Shown one piece after another: positions 1 through 8,898 of a DNA stretch of 64,000 nucleotides (position 1 is its first letter; the number at the start of each line of letters is the position of its first letter). This stretch comes from CAZAQV01 sp964487255 (GTDB lineage Bacteria; Myxococcota_A; Polyangia; Polyangiales; CAZAQV01), in NCBI GenBank assembly GCA_964487255.1, contig CAZAQV010000008.1, positions 124,001 through 188,000 of the forward strand, given 5' to 3'. The notes beneath the pieces are model-generated. The model saw nothing but the letters and a program-made list of their open reading frames with translations, was not told the DNA's origin and did not search any database. Made by a program: the position numbers and the translations under genes.

Positions 1-2899
1 GAATTTCGTGACTCATGTTGGCTAAAAACTCGGTCTTGGCTTGCGACGCGTGGGCGGATGCGTCGCGTGCAGCACGTAGTGCTTCGGCTGCCTGGTGCTG
101 TTCGGTTAGGTCGGTGGCGGTGACATAGAAGCCGATCGAAGTACCGTCGCTCTCAAGATGGGGGATATAGTTTACTCGAATCCATTGCGACCCCGCTGGA
201 AAGTCCGCCATCATCTCGAACTCGGTTGGCTTTCCCGTGAGCGCTGCATCAATCGACGGCTTTGCTTTGCGATAGTTGTTGGGACCGAGGACTTCTTTAA
301 CGGTCAAGCCGATCAGACTTCCACGCTCTCGCTGCCAAACCTTCTCGTATTCGCGATTTACGAAGCGGTAACGTTCATTTGAGTCCACGTAGGAAATCAG
401 CATCGGAAGAGGGTCGGCAAGTTGTTCTAGGCGGCCCTCTCGATCCGCAAGCGCAGCTTGCGTTTGCGCGAGGCGAGTGACGTCGGTCAGTGTGACGACC
501 ACGCCTTCGGTCTCCGAGCCCGTCCGGTAGGCGTGGATGCGGACCACGTAGCGCGTGCCGTCGGTTGCGCGGGTCTCCTCAATGATCGACTCGCCCGTTT
601 TGAGCACAGTTCTTAGCGAGTCGAAGAAGTCTGGCCACTGCAACTTGTGCTGAAACGAAGTGACCTTACGTCCAATATCATTTTCTACGACGTCGATGAC
701 ACGCGCGATATGCGGCGTAAAGCGGCGAATAGCCAGGTCGCTGTCTAGGAAAAGCGTGGCGATGTTGGTGTTCGAAAGCAGGTGACTGATGTCAGCGTTT
801 GCATCTCGGAGCTCCCGAATCGAGTTTTGGTACTCGCTGTTGATGGTGTACAACTCTTCGTTGACGCTGCTGAGTTCTTCATTGGTGCTCTGTAGCTCCT
901 CATTCGAGGCGATGAGTTCTTCGTTGGTTGCGTGCAGCTCTTGGTTGCTCGCCTCGGCCCGTTCGATGCTTTCCTGCAAGTATGCTCTCGTGTCCGCGAG
1001 TTCGGACTCAAGCCGCATCAGCTCGTCGTCGGCCGCTCGATGAGATGAAAACTCGGCAGCCTTTCGTTCATCGGTCGCAGCGCTTTCTTCGATGAGCGAG
1101 ACGAGAATTCGCGGTTCTTCAGAGTTCGTGATCGGAAGGAGTTCGAGCCGCAGATCTAGGACGGTTTTCTGACCGTCCACGGCTAGCTCGATCGAGCGGA
1201 CCACCAAGGGCTCGTCATTGCGTTCCAACATGCGCAGTGCACCCGCGATGCTCCCTTTCAGATCGGAGTCAAGAAGATCCAAAAAGTCATGGCTAAACCG
1301 TCTTCCTTTGATGGAGAGGTATTTCTCTGCGCCACCGAAAGTCTCCAAGACCTGACGCTGACCATCGAGCAGAATGGACGGTGGCATGAAGCGGTTGCAG
1401 AGGGTGTCGTACAGAGCAAGACGTTCCTCGTCGACCTGGTTGCGCTTTGCACGGTGTGACTCAAGTGCCCGGGTTCGGATCCGGTCTGCAAGGTCGTGGT
1501 TGATGTTCAGCCGCTGAGCCTTCTGAAAGATTCGTGCATTCTCACTTCGCAAGTTGAAGGCACCGGGAACGGATTCTGTGGTTTCGCTGGCGCCCAGCAT
1601 GAGCAGTCCGCCCCGGTTGAGTCCAAAGTGGAAGAAGGAAAGCGCCTTCTTTTGGGCCTGCTGGTCGAGGTAGATCAGAAGGTTCCGACAGCACACGACG
1701 TGGACGTTCGTAAAGGGTACGTCGTGAAGCAAGTCGTGGCGTTGAAACAACACACGGCTGCGAAGTCGGTCCTGGACGCGAAGGCCCTGACTTCCTTTTT
1801 CGAAGTAGTTGTCCATGCGACTCGCCGATACCTGTACGAGCTGCTCGGAGGTGTAGAGGCCCTCTTCAGCGATTCGCAGCGAGTCCGGGTTGATGTCGGT
1901 TGCGAAGACGCGCCATTCGCGATGTGCGCTTAACGCCTTGAGACACTCGTCAACCACGATGGCCAGCGAAAATGCCTCTTCGCCGGTTGCACAGCCTGCG
2001 CACCAGATACGCACCTCTTCTTCGGGAGACAATGCGACCACCAGTTGTCGTAGTTGATTTTGCAGTTCGTCAAAACACCACGGGTCTCTAAAGAACTTCG
2101 TCACAGTAATGAGAAAGTCTTGGTAGAGTTTGTCCTGGAGTTCCGCGTCGCTCCCTGCACGTTCGATCAGCTCGTCGAGTTTTAGCCCCTCTAGTTCCGC
2201 TCGTCTCTTCAAGCGCCGTGTGATCGTGGCCGGCTTGTAAAGCGAGTAGTCGACGCCGTGACGTTCACGAATTCGAGTGAAGATTGTCGCGAGACGATCC
2301 ATTTCAACGGTATCGTCTTCCACGTGGCGAGGTGGCTTTGCCTTGGCGAAGGCCTCGATCAGCGCCGCCGGCATTTCGTCGGGCGGCAAGACCCCCGTGA
2401 GTTTCCCGGTTGCGATCGCGCTGCGCGGCATGCCGTGAAACTTGGCGGTCGCCTCGACCTCGGCGAAGCTCACACCGCCCAGATCGCAAATTGTGGAAAC
2501 ACCACGCGAACCGTCCGAACCCGTGCCCGAAAGGATGACGCCTGCTGCGAACGCGCCCTGGGCGCGGCCGAGCGATTCCAAAAAGCAGTCGATGGGGAAG
2601 TCGACCCCGTCTTTTGACTTGTCGGCGAGGACGAGACGCTGGTCCACGATCACCATCAGTTTGCCCGGTGGCAAAAGGTAGACGCGGTTGGGCTGCACCT
2701 CGGTTCCCGACGATGCGACTTCAATCGGCAGCGAGGTCGAACGCGCCAGAAGCTGGCCCATCATCGATTTGAAGTGGGGCGAGAGATGCTGGATGACGAC
2801 GAACGCCATGCCCGAGTCGACAGGGACGGCCTCAAAAAAACTTTGAAGTGATTCGAGGCCTCCTGCCGAGGCTCCGATGCCAACAACGGGCACGCCCAT
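1..2899 (-). CDS. CheB-CheR-PAS-histidine kinase hybrid (3' end off window)
   Basis: Read on the minus strand from ATG at 2899; the frame is open to base 1, so the C-terminus is missing. The N-terminus is a CheB methylesterase domain with the Ser motif GIGASAGG (Ser11), the His motif IQHLSP and the Asp motif GTGSDGS. A CheR methyltransferase domain follows (about 2290 to 1500), with a CAGCATGEEAFS-type SAM-binding motif. Next is an Asn-Glu-Glu-Leu coiled coil (about 1040 to 790) and two PAS-like segments. At the window edge is a histidine-kinase H-box, FLANMSHEI. Proteins of this architecture are predicted cytoplasmic sensors that join methyl-ester chemistry to phosphorelay. No CheA or chemoreceptor gene is nearby. 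It is the same type as the large gene at 31244. Confidence 0.9.
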   Translation of the reverse strand, partial: MGVPVVGIGASAGGLESLQSFFEAVPVDSGMAFVVIQHLSPHFKSMMGQLLARSTSLPIEVASSGTEVQPNRVYLLPPGKLMVIVDQRLVLADKSKDGVDFPIDCFLESLGRAQGAFAAGVILSGTGSDGSRGVSTICDLGGVSFAEVEATAKFHGMPRSAIATGKLTGVLPPDEMPAALIEAFAKAKPPRHVEDDTVEMDRLATIFTRIRERHGVDYSLYKPATITRRLKRRAELEGLKLDELIERAGSDAELQDKLYQDFLITVTKFFRDPWCFDELQNQLRQLVVALSPEEEVRIWCAGCATGEEAFSLAIVVDECLKALSAHREWRVFATDINPDSLRIAEEGLYTSEQLVQVSASRMDNYFEKGSQGLRVQDRLRSRVLFQRHDLLHDVPFTNVHVVCCRNLLIYLDQQAQKKALSFFHFGLNRGGLLMLGASETTESVPGAFNLRSENARIFQKAQRLNINHDLADRIRTRALESHRAKRNQVDEERLALYDTLCNRFMPPSILLDGQRQVLETFGGAEKYLSIKGRRFSHDFLDLLDSDLKGSIAGALRMLERNDEPLVVRSIELAVDGQKTVLDLRLELLPITNSEEPRILVSLIEESAATDERKAAEFSSHRAADDELMRLESELADTRAYLQESIERAEASNQELHATNEELIASNEELQSTNEELSSVNEELYTINSEYQNSIRELRDANADISHLLSNTNIATLFLDSDLAIRRFTPHIARVIDVVENDIGRKVTSFQHKLQWPDFFDSLRTVLKTGESIIEETRATDGTRYVVRIHAYRTGSETEGVVVTLTDVTRLAQTQAALADREGRLEQLADPLPMLISYVDSNERYRFVNREYEKVWQRERGSLIGLTVKEVLGPNNYRKAKPSIDAALTGKPTEFEMMADFPAGSQWIRVNYIPHLESDGTSIGFYVTATDLTEQHQAAEALRAARDASAHASQAKTEFLANMSHEI

Positions 2900-3090
2900 G
2901 GTGGTGAAAATAACACGGGTGCCGTGCGGCTGCGACTTGATCCGTGCGACGACCTCGGCGGATCGAGAGCACCAAGCGTGGCAAGTTGTCTCACCTCACC
3001 CGAGTTGAGGCGGAAGCGCACATTTGCTGCTTCGGGTGGGCTTCCGATCCGGGGGTTCCTGCTTGCGTTCTCTCGCGCTAAGCTGCGCCG

Positions 3091-3588
3091 ATGAGAATCG
3101 CCAAGCTTTTTGTGGTTGTTTCCCTGTTCGCCTGCGGTGGCACGGGTTCGGGCGCTTCGGGTAGCGGAGGTGAAGCGTCGCGTCGCGAGATTCAAGTCAA
3201 CGACGTCATTGCCCACATGGCGATCGAGAACACAGGCCCCAACAGTCGTCGACACAACATCTCCATTCGTGCCGGTCAACGTACCGTAGCCACGGAGCTA
3301 CACAAGTTCGTGACGCCGGAGACGCCGGGTCCCAAGGCGGCTGGAATCAAGTGTTGGGCGCTGACCGACCCACAAGAAGACGGGTATCGGATTCGCACAT
3401 TGTGTCGAGGCGAAGCGGAAGTGCGACCGGGGGAACCAGGCGGCTTGGTGGCCGAAGGTTTCATCTATTGTCCGCCCACGAGGGGCAAACCGAGCCAGCT
3501 TGAGCTGCGCGTGAGTGAGCAAAGTGTCGGAGAGATGGATCCTGATGACCAGTACCTGCCCGTGATTCGCGTGGCCTGTAACGACTAG
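3091..3588 (+). CDS. Hypothetical lipoprotein
   Basis: 165 aa. The short signal peptide ends in a lipobox-like LFAC followed by Gly-rich sequence, so it is probably a membrane-anchored lipoprotein. The mature part has several Cys (ending VACND) and I recognise no family. It is divergent from the CheB-CheR gene across about 190 bp, which must hold both promoters. The stop is in a CTAG context. Confidence 0.65.
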   Translation: MRIAKLFVVVSLFACGGTGSGASGSGGEASRREIQVNDVIAHMAIENTGPNSRRHNISIRAGQRTVATELHKFVTPETPGPKAAGIKCWALTDPQEDGYRIRTLCRGEAEVRPGEPGGLVAEGFIYCPPTRGKPSQLELRVSEQSVGEMDPDDQYLPVIRVACND

Positions 3589-3619
3589 GCGCACAGTTAG
3601 CGTATCCAACACTCGTGGC

Positions 3620-3823
3620 ATGACCCAGTCGACCTCGCGGCGAACCCATTTTCAGCTCCTAGCTGCCGCAGGTCTTGCGCCCATGCTTGGCTGTTGTGGT
3701 GGCGGCGAGGGAGAAAACGGCCGCCCCACGCGGTGTTCGAGGCCACCGAGGACGCGCCGGACGCTGGCTTCGCTTGAGTCGCGGATCAAGTCCAATAGAA
3801 AGAATGTGCCCGCCTTCAGCTAG
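3620..3823 (+). pseudogene. Possible remnant of a Tat-type lipoprotein gene
   Basis: The first 30 residues look like a twin-arginine lipoprotein signal: SRRTHFQLLAAAGLAPMLGC. After CCGGGEGENG the frame becomes Arg/Pro/Ser-rich and unlike a protein. One base shift gives a more natural acidic tail, VFEATEDAPDAGFA, ending at TGA 3775-3777. This suggests a frameshifted or truncated short lipoprotein. It lies 31 bp after the preceding lipoprotein gene. A very short real gene cannot be excluded. Confidence 0.35.
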
Positions 3824-3857
3824 CGTGTGGTGTGGATGTAGTGCTGAAGGCGGGCAC
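3806..3857. terminator. Perfect 15-bp inverted repeat between convergent genes
   Basis: gtgcccgccttcagc at 3806-3820 is exactly complementary to gctgaaggcgggcac at 3843-3857, with a 22-nt loop. It lies between a plus-strand ORF and the minus-strand gene at 3952, so a bidirectional terminator is the simplest reading. There is no T-tract. Confidence 0.55.
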
Positions 3858-3951
3858 TCATTATGGAAGTGGCTTCTGGGAGCGAATGTGAGCAAAAAAC
3901 TTTCGGAATATTTACTGCTCCAGGAGGCGCGCGCAGGGCGCCGCGAAAATA

Positions 3952-4509
3952 CTAGCTTCCTTCCAGAGCTCGGGCTTCTTCAGGTTCCGGAGATTCAAGC
4001 TTTTGTCGATTGGTTACGCCTTCTTCCCAGCGGCCGTAGTCGTACACGGCAACGACCATGTGAGTCACGAGTACCGGACGATTCTTCCACTTCTGATCAA
4101 ATGACTGGGGCAGGGACCACCCGAGTTCCTTCTCCAGCGCTGCGCGATCGTAACGGTACACGATACCTTCTACGCGAAGCATGTCGTCGTCAGCGATGGG
4201 TCGGTCACCGAGCTGGATATCGGAACGCGCCAGGACGAGAAGTTTGTCTTCAAAGAACAGGCTCAGTTCCTCCAGCACGAACGCACGATTGCTCAGTATG
4301 GTGCCGGCTTCGCCCATGATGGATACCTTCTTGTTCAGATAGTGGTCGGGTTGCTCAGCGAGTTCATCGACTTCGATCGTAGGAACGCCACCGATTGTGT
4401 CGACTTCGTCTGCCGAGTCCAGCGAACTACAGCTCGTGTTCAAGAGCAGTGAAACACCCACAAGAGCTGCCCATCGTAGAGTTGCGGATCGAATGCTGAC
4501 TTTTTCCAT
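3952..4509 (-). CDS. Hypothetical lipoprotein
   Basis: 185 aa with a signal peptide and lipobox LNTSC. The mature region (VDELAEQPDHYLNKKVSI onward, then LFFEDKLLVLARS) has the alternating hydrophobic pattern of a small beta-barrel (OB-like) domain, as in secreted proteins that assess outer-surface or ligand binding. No catalytic motif is visible. The C-terminus is Glu/Pro-rich. It is divergent from the HtrA-type protease gene, with about 150 bp between the starts. Confidence 0.65.
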   Translation of the reverse strand: MEKVSIRSATLRWAALVGVSLLLNTSCSSLDSADEVDTIGGVPTIEVDELAEQPDHYLNKKVSIMGEAGTILSNRAFVLEELSLFFEDKLLVLARSDIQLGDRPIADDDMLRVEGIVYRYDRAALEKELGWSLPQSFDQKWKNRPVLVTHMVVAVYDYGRWEEGVTNRQKLESPEPEEARALEGS

Positions 4510-4661
4510 ACCCTTCTACACAGCAAGCAGGGTGCCATCCCGCATCGCGTCAAAGCTTTGAACATCAAACGGGGTTTCTCTTCCGAGGTGTGCCATTTTG
4601 CCTCGGTGTGACGCAGGATCGTGGCCCGGTCCGCACTTTGTGGTAGGTCAGGTGCGTTTGG

Positions 4662-5852
4662 ATGGCGTCGTCTCGTTTCGGTAGCACAGCATTTGTTTTC
4701 GGCGTTTTCGTGGTGGGCTTACTCGCGGGACTTGCCGGCGGTATTTGGGGAGCGCGGTATGTGACGCGTGGGCTAGCGCAGGAACTGCAGGCGGCGACGA
4801 GGGAGCAGGTCGAGACAACACAAGATAGAAAATTCGACGAAACGGTAAAGCCGTCCGTGGTCGCACGCGGAACGATTGCAGAAGCCGAACGCACTGCCGT
4901 AGATATATTCCGCAACAACTCTCCTTCGGTCGTCTTTATTACGACCCTTTCTGTAAGGCGCGACTTTTTTCGACGAAACGCCACAACGGTGCCACAAGGT
5001 TCGGGTACGGGCTTTGTGTGGGACCGTCGCGGCCATATTGTGACGAACTACCATGTACTGCAAGGCAGCAACGGCGCGAGAGTTGCGCTCTCGGACGGCA
5101 GCTCCTGGAACGCGCAACTCGTCGGTTACTACGACAACAAGGATTTGGCCGTGCTTCGAATTGAAGCGCCAGAGGAGAAGCTTCGTCCGGTTGAGGTTGG
5201 CAGTTCGCACGATCTACAAGTCGGCCAATCGGTTTTCGCGATCGGCAACCCGTTCGGACTCGATCACACACTCTCGACGGGTGTGGTGAGCGCCGTGGGT
5301 CGCGAGATTCGCGCCGTGAGCGGCGAGCCCATTCAAGGTGCGATCCAAACCGACGCCGCCATCAACCCAGGCAACTCGGGCGGACCACTTCTAGATAGCG
5401 GTGGACGTGTCATCGGCGTCAACACACAAATCTACAGCCCATCTGGTACGTCCAGTGGTGTGGGCTTTGCAGTTCCGATCGATACGGTCAACCGAGTGGT
5501 GCCCCAGCTGATCGAGCATGGACGCGTGATTCGGCCTGTGTTGGGTGTTGAACTTGATGAAGGAAGACTCTCTGCACAGGCTGGTCTTGGTGGCGTCATG
5601 GTGCTTGGCGTGAAGAAAGGGACTGGCGCAGAGCGAGCGGGTATCCTTCCGGCACGGATCGATTCACGGACCGGCGCACTCATCCTCGGCGACGTGATAA
5701 CCGCAATTGATGACAAGCCGATCAAGACAGCAGATGATGTCTATCGCGCGCTCGACCTGCGTGAACCTGGTGACAACGTCATGGTCAAAGTGTTGCGCGA
5801 ACGAAAAGAGATCGAGCTGCAAGTCGATGTGATCGGCGTGGTCGATCGCTAG
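4662..5852 (+). CDS. HtrA/Deg-type serine protease, membrane-anchored, one PDZ domain
   Basis: 396 aa. The N-terminal hydrophobic segment (about 10-27) is a signal anchor. The trypsin-like domain has the full triad: His131 (TNYHVL), Asp161 (NKDLAVL) and Ser239 (NPGNSGGPL), with the GNPFGLDHT loop. One PDZ domain follows (about 295-390), ending in the typical VLRERKEIELQVDV strand. These envelope proteases and chaperones degrade or refold misfolded periplasmic proteins. Length and single PDZ match DegS/HhoA-like members. The stop TAG is followed by 46 bp and then a convergent gene. Confidence 0.93.
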   Translation: MASSRFGSTAFVFGVFVVGLLAGLAGGIWGARYVTRGLAQELQAATREQVETTQDRKFDETVKPSVVARGTIAEAERTAVDIFRNNSPSVVFITTLSVRRDFFRRNATTVPQGSGTGFVWDRRGHIVTNYHVLQGSNGARVALSDGSSWNAQLVGYYDNKDLAVLRIEAPEEKLRPVEVGSSHDLQVGQSVFAIGNPFGLDHTLSTGVVSAVGREIRAVSGEPIQGAIQTDAAINPGNSGGPLLDSGGRVIGVNTQIYSPSGTSSGVGFAVPIDTVNRVVPQLIEHGRVIRPVLGVELDEGRLSAQAGLGGVMVLGVKKGTGAERAGILPARIDSRTGALILGDVITAIDDKPIKTADDVYRALDLREPGDNVMVKVLRERKEIELQVDVIGVVDR

Positions 5853-5898
5853 GGTCGCCACCTTGTGCTAAGAGCGAAGATGCGGGGTCGAGGGCTGT

Positions 5899-6987
5899 TC
5901 ACTCGACGTCTTTGACGTCCTCGATAGCCTTGGGAAGGCGCATTGCATCGAGATCCACCCAAGCGGGAACAGCTTCCGTTCGCAGCAGCGAAGCCGAGGT
6001 TGCGCGGTCGAACGTCCCGCGTCGGTAGCCGGCACCAATCTGGCCGTCCATCAGCACTGTTTTTCCCTTGTGTCGAAGCAGGTTGAAGACGTGTGCATAG
6101 TCTTCGCCCGTTTCCACCCACACGATGGCCTTCGCGCGGTCTGGCCAGTCTGCAGCAACGTCGAGCGCTTCGCGCATGGTGTTATGGTCTGTCCAGTCTC
6201 CTCCCTTACGTCGGACGTTGCGCGCGATCACGTCTGGTTGATCGTAGTACGAAAAAAGGTCGGAAATGAGCATCTGCTCTTTGAGTTCGTCCGACGCGCT
6301 TCGTAAGTTGGGGGGACGTTTGACAACCATTGCCAGCTCCTCGCGCAAGCGCGTGTATTTGGTGGCCAGCTCAGGTTCGATCTCCGACGCAAGCAACGAT
6401 TGCTTGAGCACGTAGTCCAGTCCGTCCGCTGCCTTCTTGAAACGTTGGCGGTTCTTCGCCAGCGCTACGACCCGCTCCTCTGGATCGAGGGCTGCCGCGT
6501 AACGTGTGTACGGTAATGCCTGCGTAGGGCTTCCCTCGAGGGTATGGTCGAGTGCGATTGCGCAGGCCGCGCAGTTCTCCCAATCCGCGATCGGGTTGAT
6601 GGGAGCGTTGTTGTAACCCGGCCACGCAATCACATTTGTGTACGTTTCGCGCAGCTCGCGGTTGCTGGGCAACGGACGTCGTATGAACCCCCGGGCCGTG
6701 GAACGAGTTGTCGGCGGCGACTCCCAGCGCGCCAAAGCCTCGATGGATTGTCGTGCACGTTTGGCGAGCAAAACGAGCGTCTTGACCGCTGCTCGCGCGT
6801 TGCCACCGATTTCGGGCCGTGCCGTTGTACCGGCTGCGACTGAGGCGGACTGTGCGGTTGCAAAGACCGCTCGCTCGGCTGACCGGCCAAGCGTGATCCA
6901 TGCCGGCGCGACGATCAGGGCGAGGGCGATGAGCACCGACGCAACGAGCTGCGCATGTCCAAGTTGCCTTGATCGACGGATCATCAT
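5899..6987 (-). CDS. Hypothetical membrane-anchored protein
   Basis: About 362 aa from the ATG at 6987. A longer frame exists to 7068, but a start at 6987 places MMIRRSRQLGH directly before the hydrophobic anchor VASVLIALALIVAPAW, which suits a single-pass N-in protein. The rest is soluble and helical, with a CAAC pair near the middle and an acidic end (EDVKDVE). I recognise no family. It is convergent with the HtrA gene and divergent from the DUF2490-type gene. Confidence 0.65.
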   Translation of the reverse strand: MMIRRSRQLGHAQLVASVLIALALIVAPAWITLGRSAERAVFATAQSASVAAGTTARPEIGGNARAAVKTLVLLAKRARQSIEALARWESPPTTRSTARGFIRRPLPSNRELRETYTNVIAWPGYNNAPINPIADWENCAACAIALDHTLEGSPTQALPYTRYAAALDPEERVVALAKNRQRFKKAADGLDYVLKQSLLASEIEPELATKYTRLREELAMVVKRPPNLRSASDELKEQMLISDLFSYYDQPDVIARNVRRKGGDWTDHNTMREALDVAADWPDRAKAIVWVETGEDYAHVFNLLRHKGKTVLMDGQIGAGYRRGTFDRATSASLLRTEAVPAWVDLDAMRLPKAIEDVKDVE

Positions 6988-7154
6988 CAAGTCGATGTGC
7001 AAGCAACGTGCCGCTTCCGAGTGGGCGAAAGTGCGCACAACAGCGGAGGTTTCGACAGCGATGACCAAGTCTGTGCCCTGAGGCTGAGCACTCTGCTCGC
7101 CAGTTGGAAGTTCGGCTGGCCGGTTGGTATTCCAGGTGGGTTAGGATTGTGCAG

Positions 7155-7850
7155 ATGCCCAGAGCGCTTATCGTATTTCTCGCTGTCACTACCGTCGCGA
7201 ATGCAGCCGACCGCGCTGCGGCGCAGGATGAGTCCGAGTTCCAGCTGTGGAGTGCGGTCCTCAGCACCGCCCAGTTCAAGAACGATGCGCCGACTTTCTC
7301 ATTTTGGATGGATGTGCATCTACGGCGCGGCAATGCAGGTACCGTGCATATTGCGCGCCCAGGAATAGGCGTCCGCCTGAGCCAGGGCGTATCGCTTTGG
7401 GGGGGCTATGCGTGGGTGCCGGTCTATCCCGACGATGTATTCGACCCGCGGGACGAGCACCGCCTCTGGCAACAGGCGATACTGTCCCATCGCATCGATG
7501 CGCTCTCTCTTCAGTCTCGAACCCGCTTCGAGCAGCGCTTCGTCGAGGGCGGCGCTGACGTGGGTTTTCGTCTGCGACAGTTTGTGCGCGGGTCCCTTCG
7601 GCTCACGCAGGGGGCCGTGCCTGGCGTCGGAGTTGTCGTGTGGGATGAGGTTTTCGTTGGCCTTCACGATACGGATTGGGGGCAGTTTGGTGGTTTCGAT
7701 CAGAACCGACTCTTTGTGGGACCCATGTTCCAGCTCAATGGGTGGGCCCGGCTTGAGCCGGGGTACCTGCTGGTGTACCTGGAACGCGGTTCGGTCACCC
7801 GTCTCGTGCATGCGGTTTCTCTCAATCTATTTCTAAGCCCCACACTCTAG
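7155..7850 (+). CDS. DUF2490-type putative outer-membrane beta-barrel protein
   Basis: 231 aa from ATG 7155, which gives a clean signal peptide (MPRALIVFLAVTTVANA). The body is built of amphipathic beta strands rich in aromatic residues (LWGGYAWVPVYP, RSRTRFEQRF, FDQNRLFVGPMF). It ends with an aromatic/hydrophobic C-terminal strand, as in DUF2490 proteins, which are predicted small outer-membrane barrels. An upstream in-frame start at 7104 would add 17 residues before the signal peptide and is less likely. Repeat E1 begins 3 bp after its TAG stop. Confidence 0.7.
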   Translation: MPRALIVFLAVTTVANAADRAAAQDESEFQLWSAVLSTAQFKNDAPTFSFWMDVHLRRGNAGTVHIARPGIGVRLSQGVSLWGGYAWVPVYPDDVFDPRDEHRLWQQAILSHRIDALSLQSRTRFEQRFVEGGADVGFRLRQFVRGSLRLTQGAVPGVGVVVWDEVFVGLHDTDWGQFGGFDQNRLFVGPMFQLNGWARLEPGYLLVYLERGSVTRLVHAVSLNLFLSPTL

Positions 7851-7853
7851 CAA

Positions 7854-8015
7854 CTAGTGTCCGATCCACCCAAGTTGTCACAGTTTTCTTGTGAGCTTCG
7901 CCCGACTCGGCGTTACTCAAACTCGAATGTACGCTGCACGTCCTTCGTTTTCGCGCCTTGATTCGAACAAACCTCTCTTCGCCTCCTGCGACAACCTGAG
8001 TGGATCGGACACTAG
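7854..8015 (+). repeat. CTAG-bounded palindromic element E1 (MITE-like)
   Basis: 162 bp, starting and ending with CTAG. The terminal inverted repeats begin ctagtgtccgatccac and match at 27 of the first 30 positions. The 38-bp core (7917-7954) includes ctcgaatgt and tgcacgtcc and sits at the exact centre. It has no coding potential. It is identical over all 162 bp to the inverted copy at 41054-41215. It lies just downstream of a stop codon. Confidence 0.9.
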
Positions 8016-8175
8016 TGCTCTGACCAGGAGGTTCTGATCCGTGTCGCTTCGCAGCAAAGCGAACTCGGTTGTCGTTCAAACTCGAATGTACTCTGCACGT
8101 CCATCGTTTTCTCTCCTACGATTTCACTCCGCTGCTGTGCGATCCAGGCTCACAATCTCCCGGTCAGAGCACTAG
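8012..8175 (+). repeat. CTAG-bounded palindromic element E2, second type
   Basis: 164 bp. It shares the CTAG at 8012-8015 with E1. Its ends are different: ctagtgctctgacc, 14 bp perfect, then imperfect pairing to about 29 bp. The centre (8076-8113) matches the E1 core at 35 of 38 positions, at the same offset (64 bp). Same architecture with different arms indicates a related but distinct subfamily. Confidence 0.85.
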
Positions 8176-8207
8176 TCCCTCCGGCGCTGGCATGTTATCG
8201 AGTTGGC

Positions 8208-8885
8208 ATGCGTTCGAGCAACATCATCCTTCCAAACCAAGCATTTGCGCTTGGCGTTCTCCTCGTGCTTGGTTGCGGCGGAACGAAACCTTCCGAGGTG
8301 GGACCAGAAGATCCAAAGACAGCCTCGGCGAGGAGCACTGCCAGGCCCACCAACCTGCACCAATGGGCGGGGAAGTCGGTGGTTGCCGGGCAGGAGGGCG
8401 CCCGCTTTTCCTTTTCGCTTCCAGATGGGTTGGAGCCGCTTGAAGACATGACGCCTCTCGATCGGCAAGGGGACACGGTGGTGTTCGACCCCACGTCTGC
8501 TGGGACCGTCGGCAAGTACGAAAACGGCTATGTCGCGTTCAACACAATCGATGTTTATAGCGACCCTGCGGGTCTTGGTGTCGACTATTTGACTCTACCA
8601 AAAGAACATCAAGAAGGGCTTCGCAGTCGATACGAGCGTCTCATGAAGGAGCGTTACCGCGACGCAGGACCTGTTCAGGTCGTTGAGGTCGGTGGGCGAA
8701 CGGCGTTTCGTCTCGACCTTCGCATTGTCCGCACCGACGACCTGCCGCTTCGCGCCGGGCGTCACTACTTGCTGATCGATGGTGGTGCGACAGCATCTGT
8801 CGATTGTCTCTGGGTGCCGTCCGACATTGTGCAGATGGGCGCCGCGTGCGACATGATCGCGCAAGAGCTCAAGCGCGTAGACTAA
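8208..8885 (+). CDS. Hypothetical lipoprotein
   Basis: 225 aa with a signal peptide ending in lipobox VLGC then GGTKPSE, so an acylated secreted protein is predicted. The mature part is a single soluble domain (SFSLPDGLEPLEDM near its start, then paired strands) with two late Cys. No enzyme motif is visible. It starts 33 bp after repeat E2 and ends 13 bp before the response-regulator gene, so it probably leads a four-gene run to 11013. Confidence 0.65.
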   Translation: MRSSNIILPNQAFALGVLLVLGCGGTKPSEVGPEDPKTASARSTARPTNLHQWAGKSVVAGQEGARFSFSLPDGLEPLEDMTPLDRQGDTVVFDPTSAGTVGKYENGYVAFNTIDVYSDPAGLGVDYLTLPKEHQEGLRSRYERLMKERYRDAGPVQVVEVGGRTAFRLDLRIVRTDDLPLRAGRHYLLIDGGATASVDCLWVPSDIVQMGAACDMIAQELKRVD

Positions 8886-8898
8886 AGGCTAGCCGGGA

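Noticed and set aside
2761..3279. 172-codon minus-strand frame across the CheB start
   Set aside because: It overlaps the well-supported CheB domain in another frame and the lipoprotein gene on the other strand.
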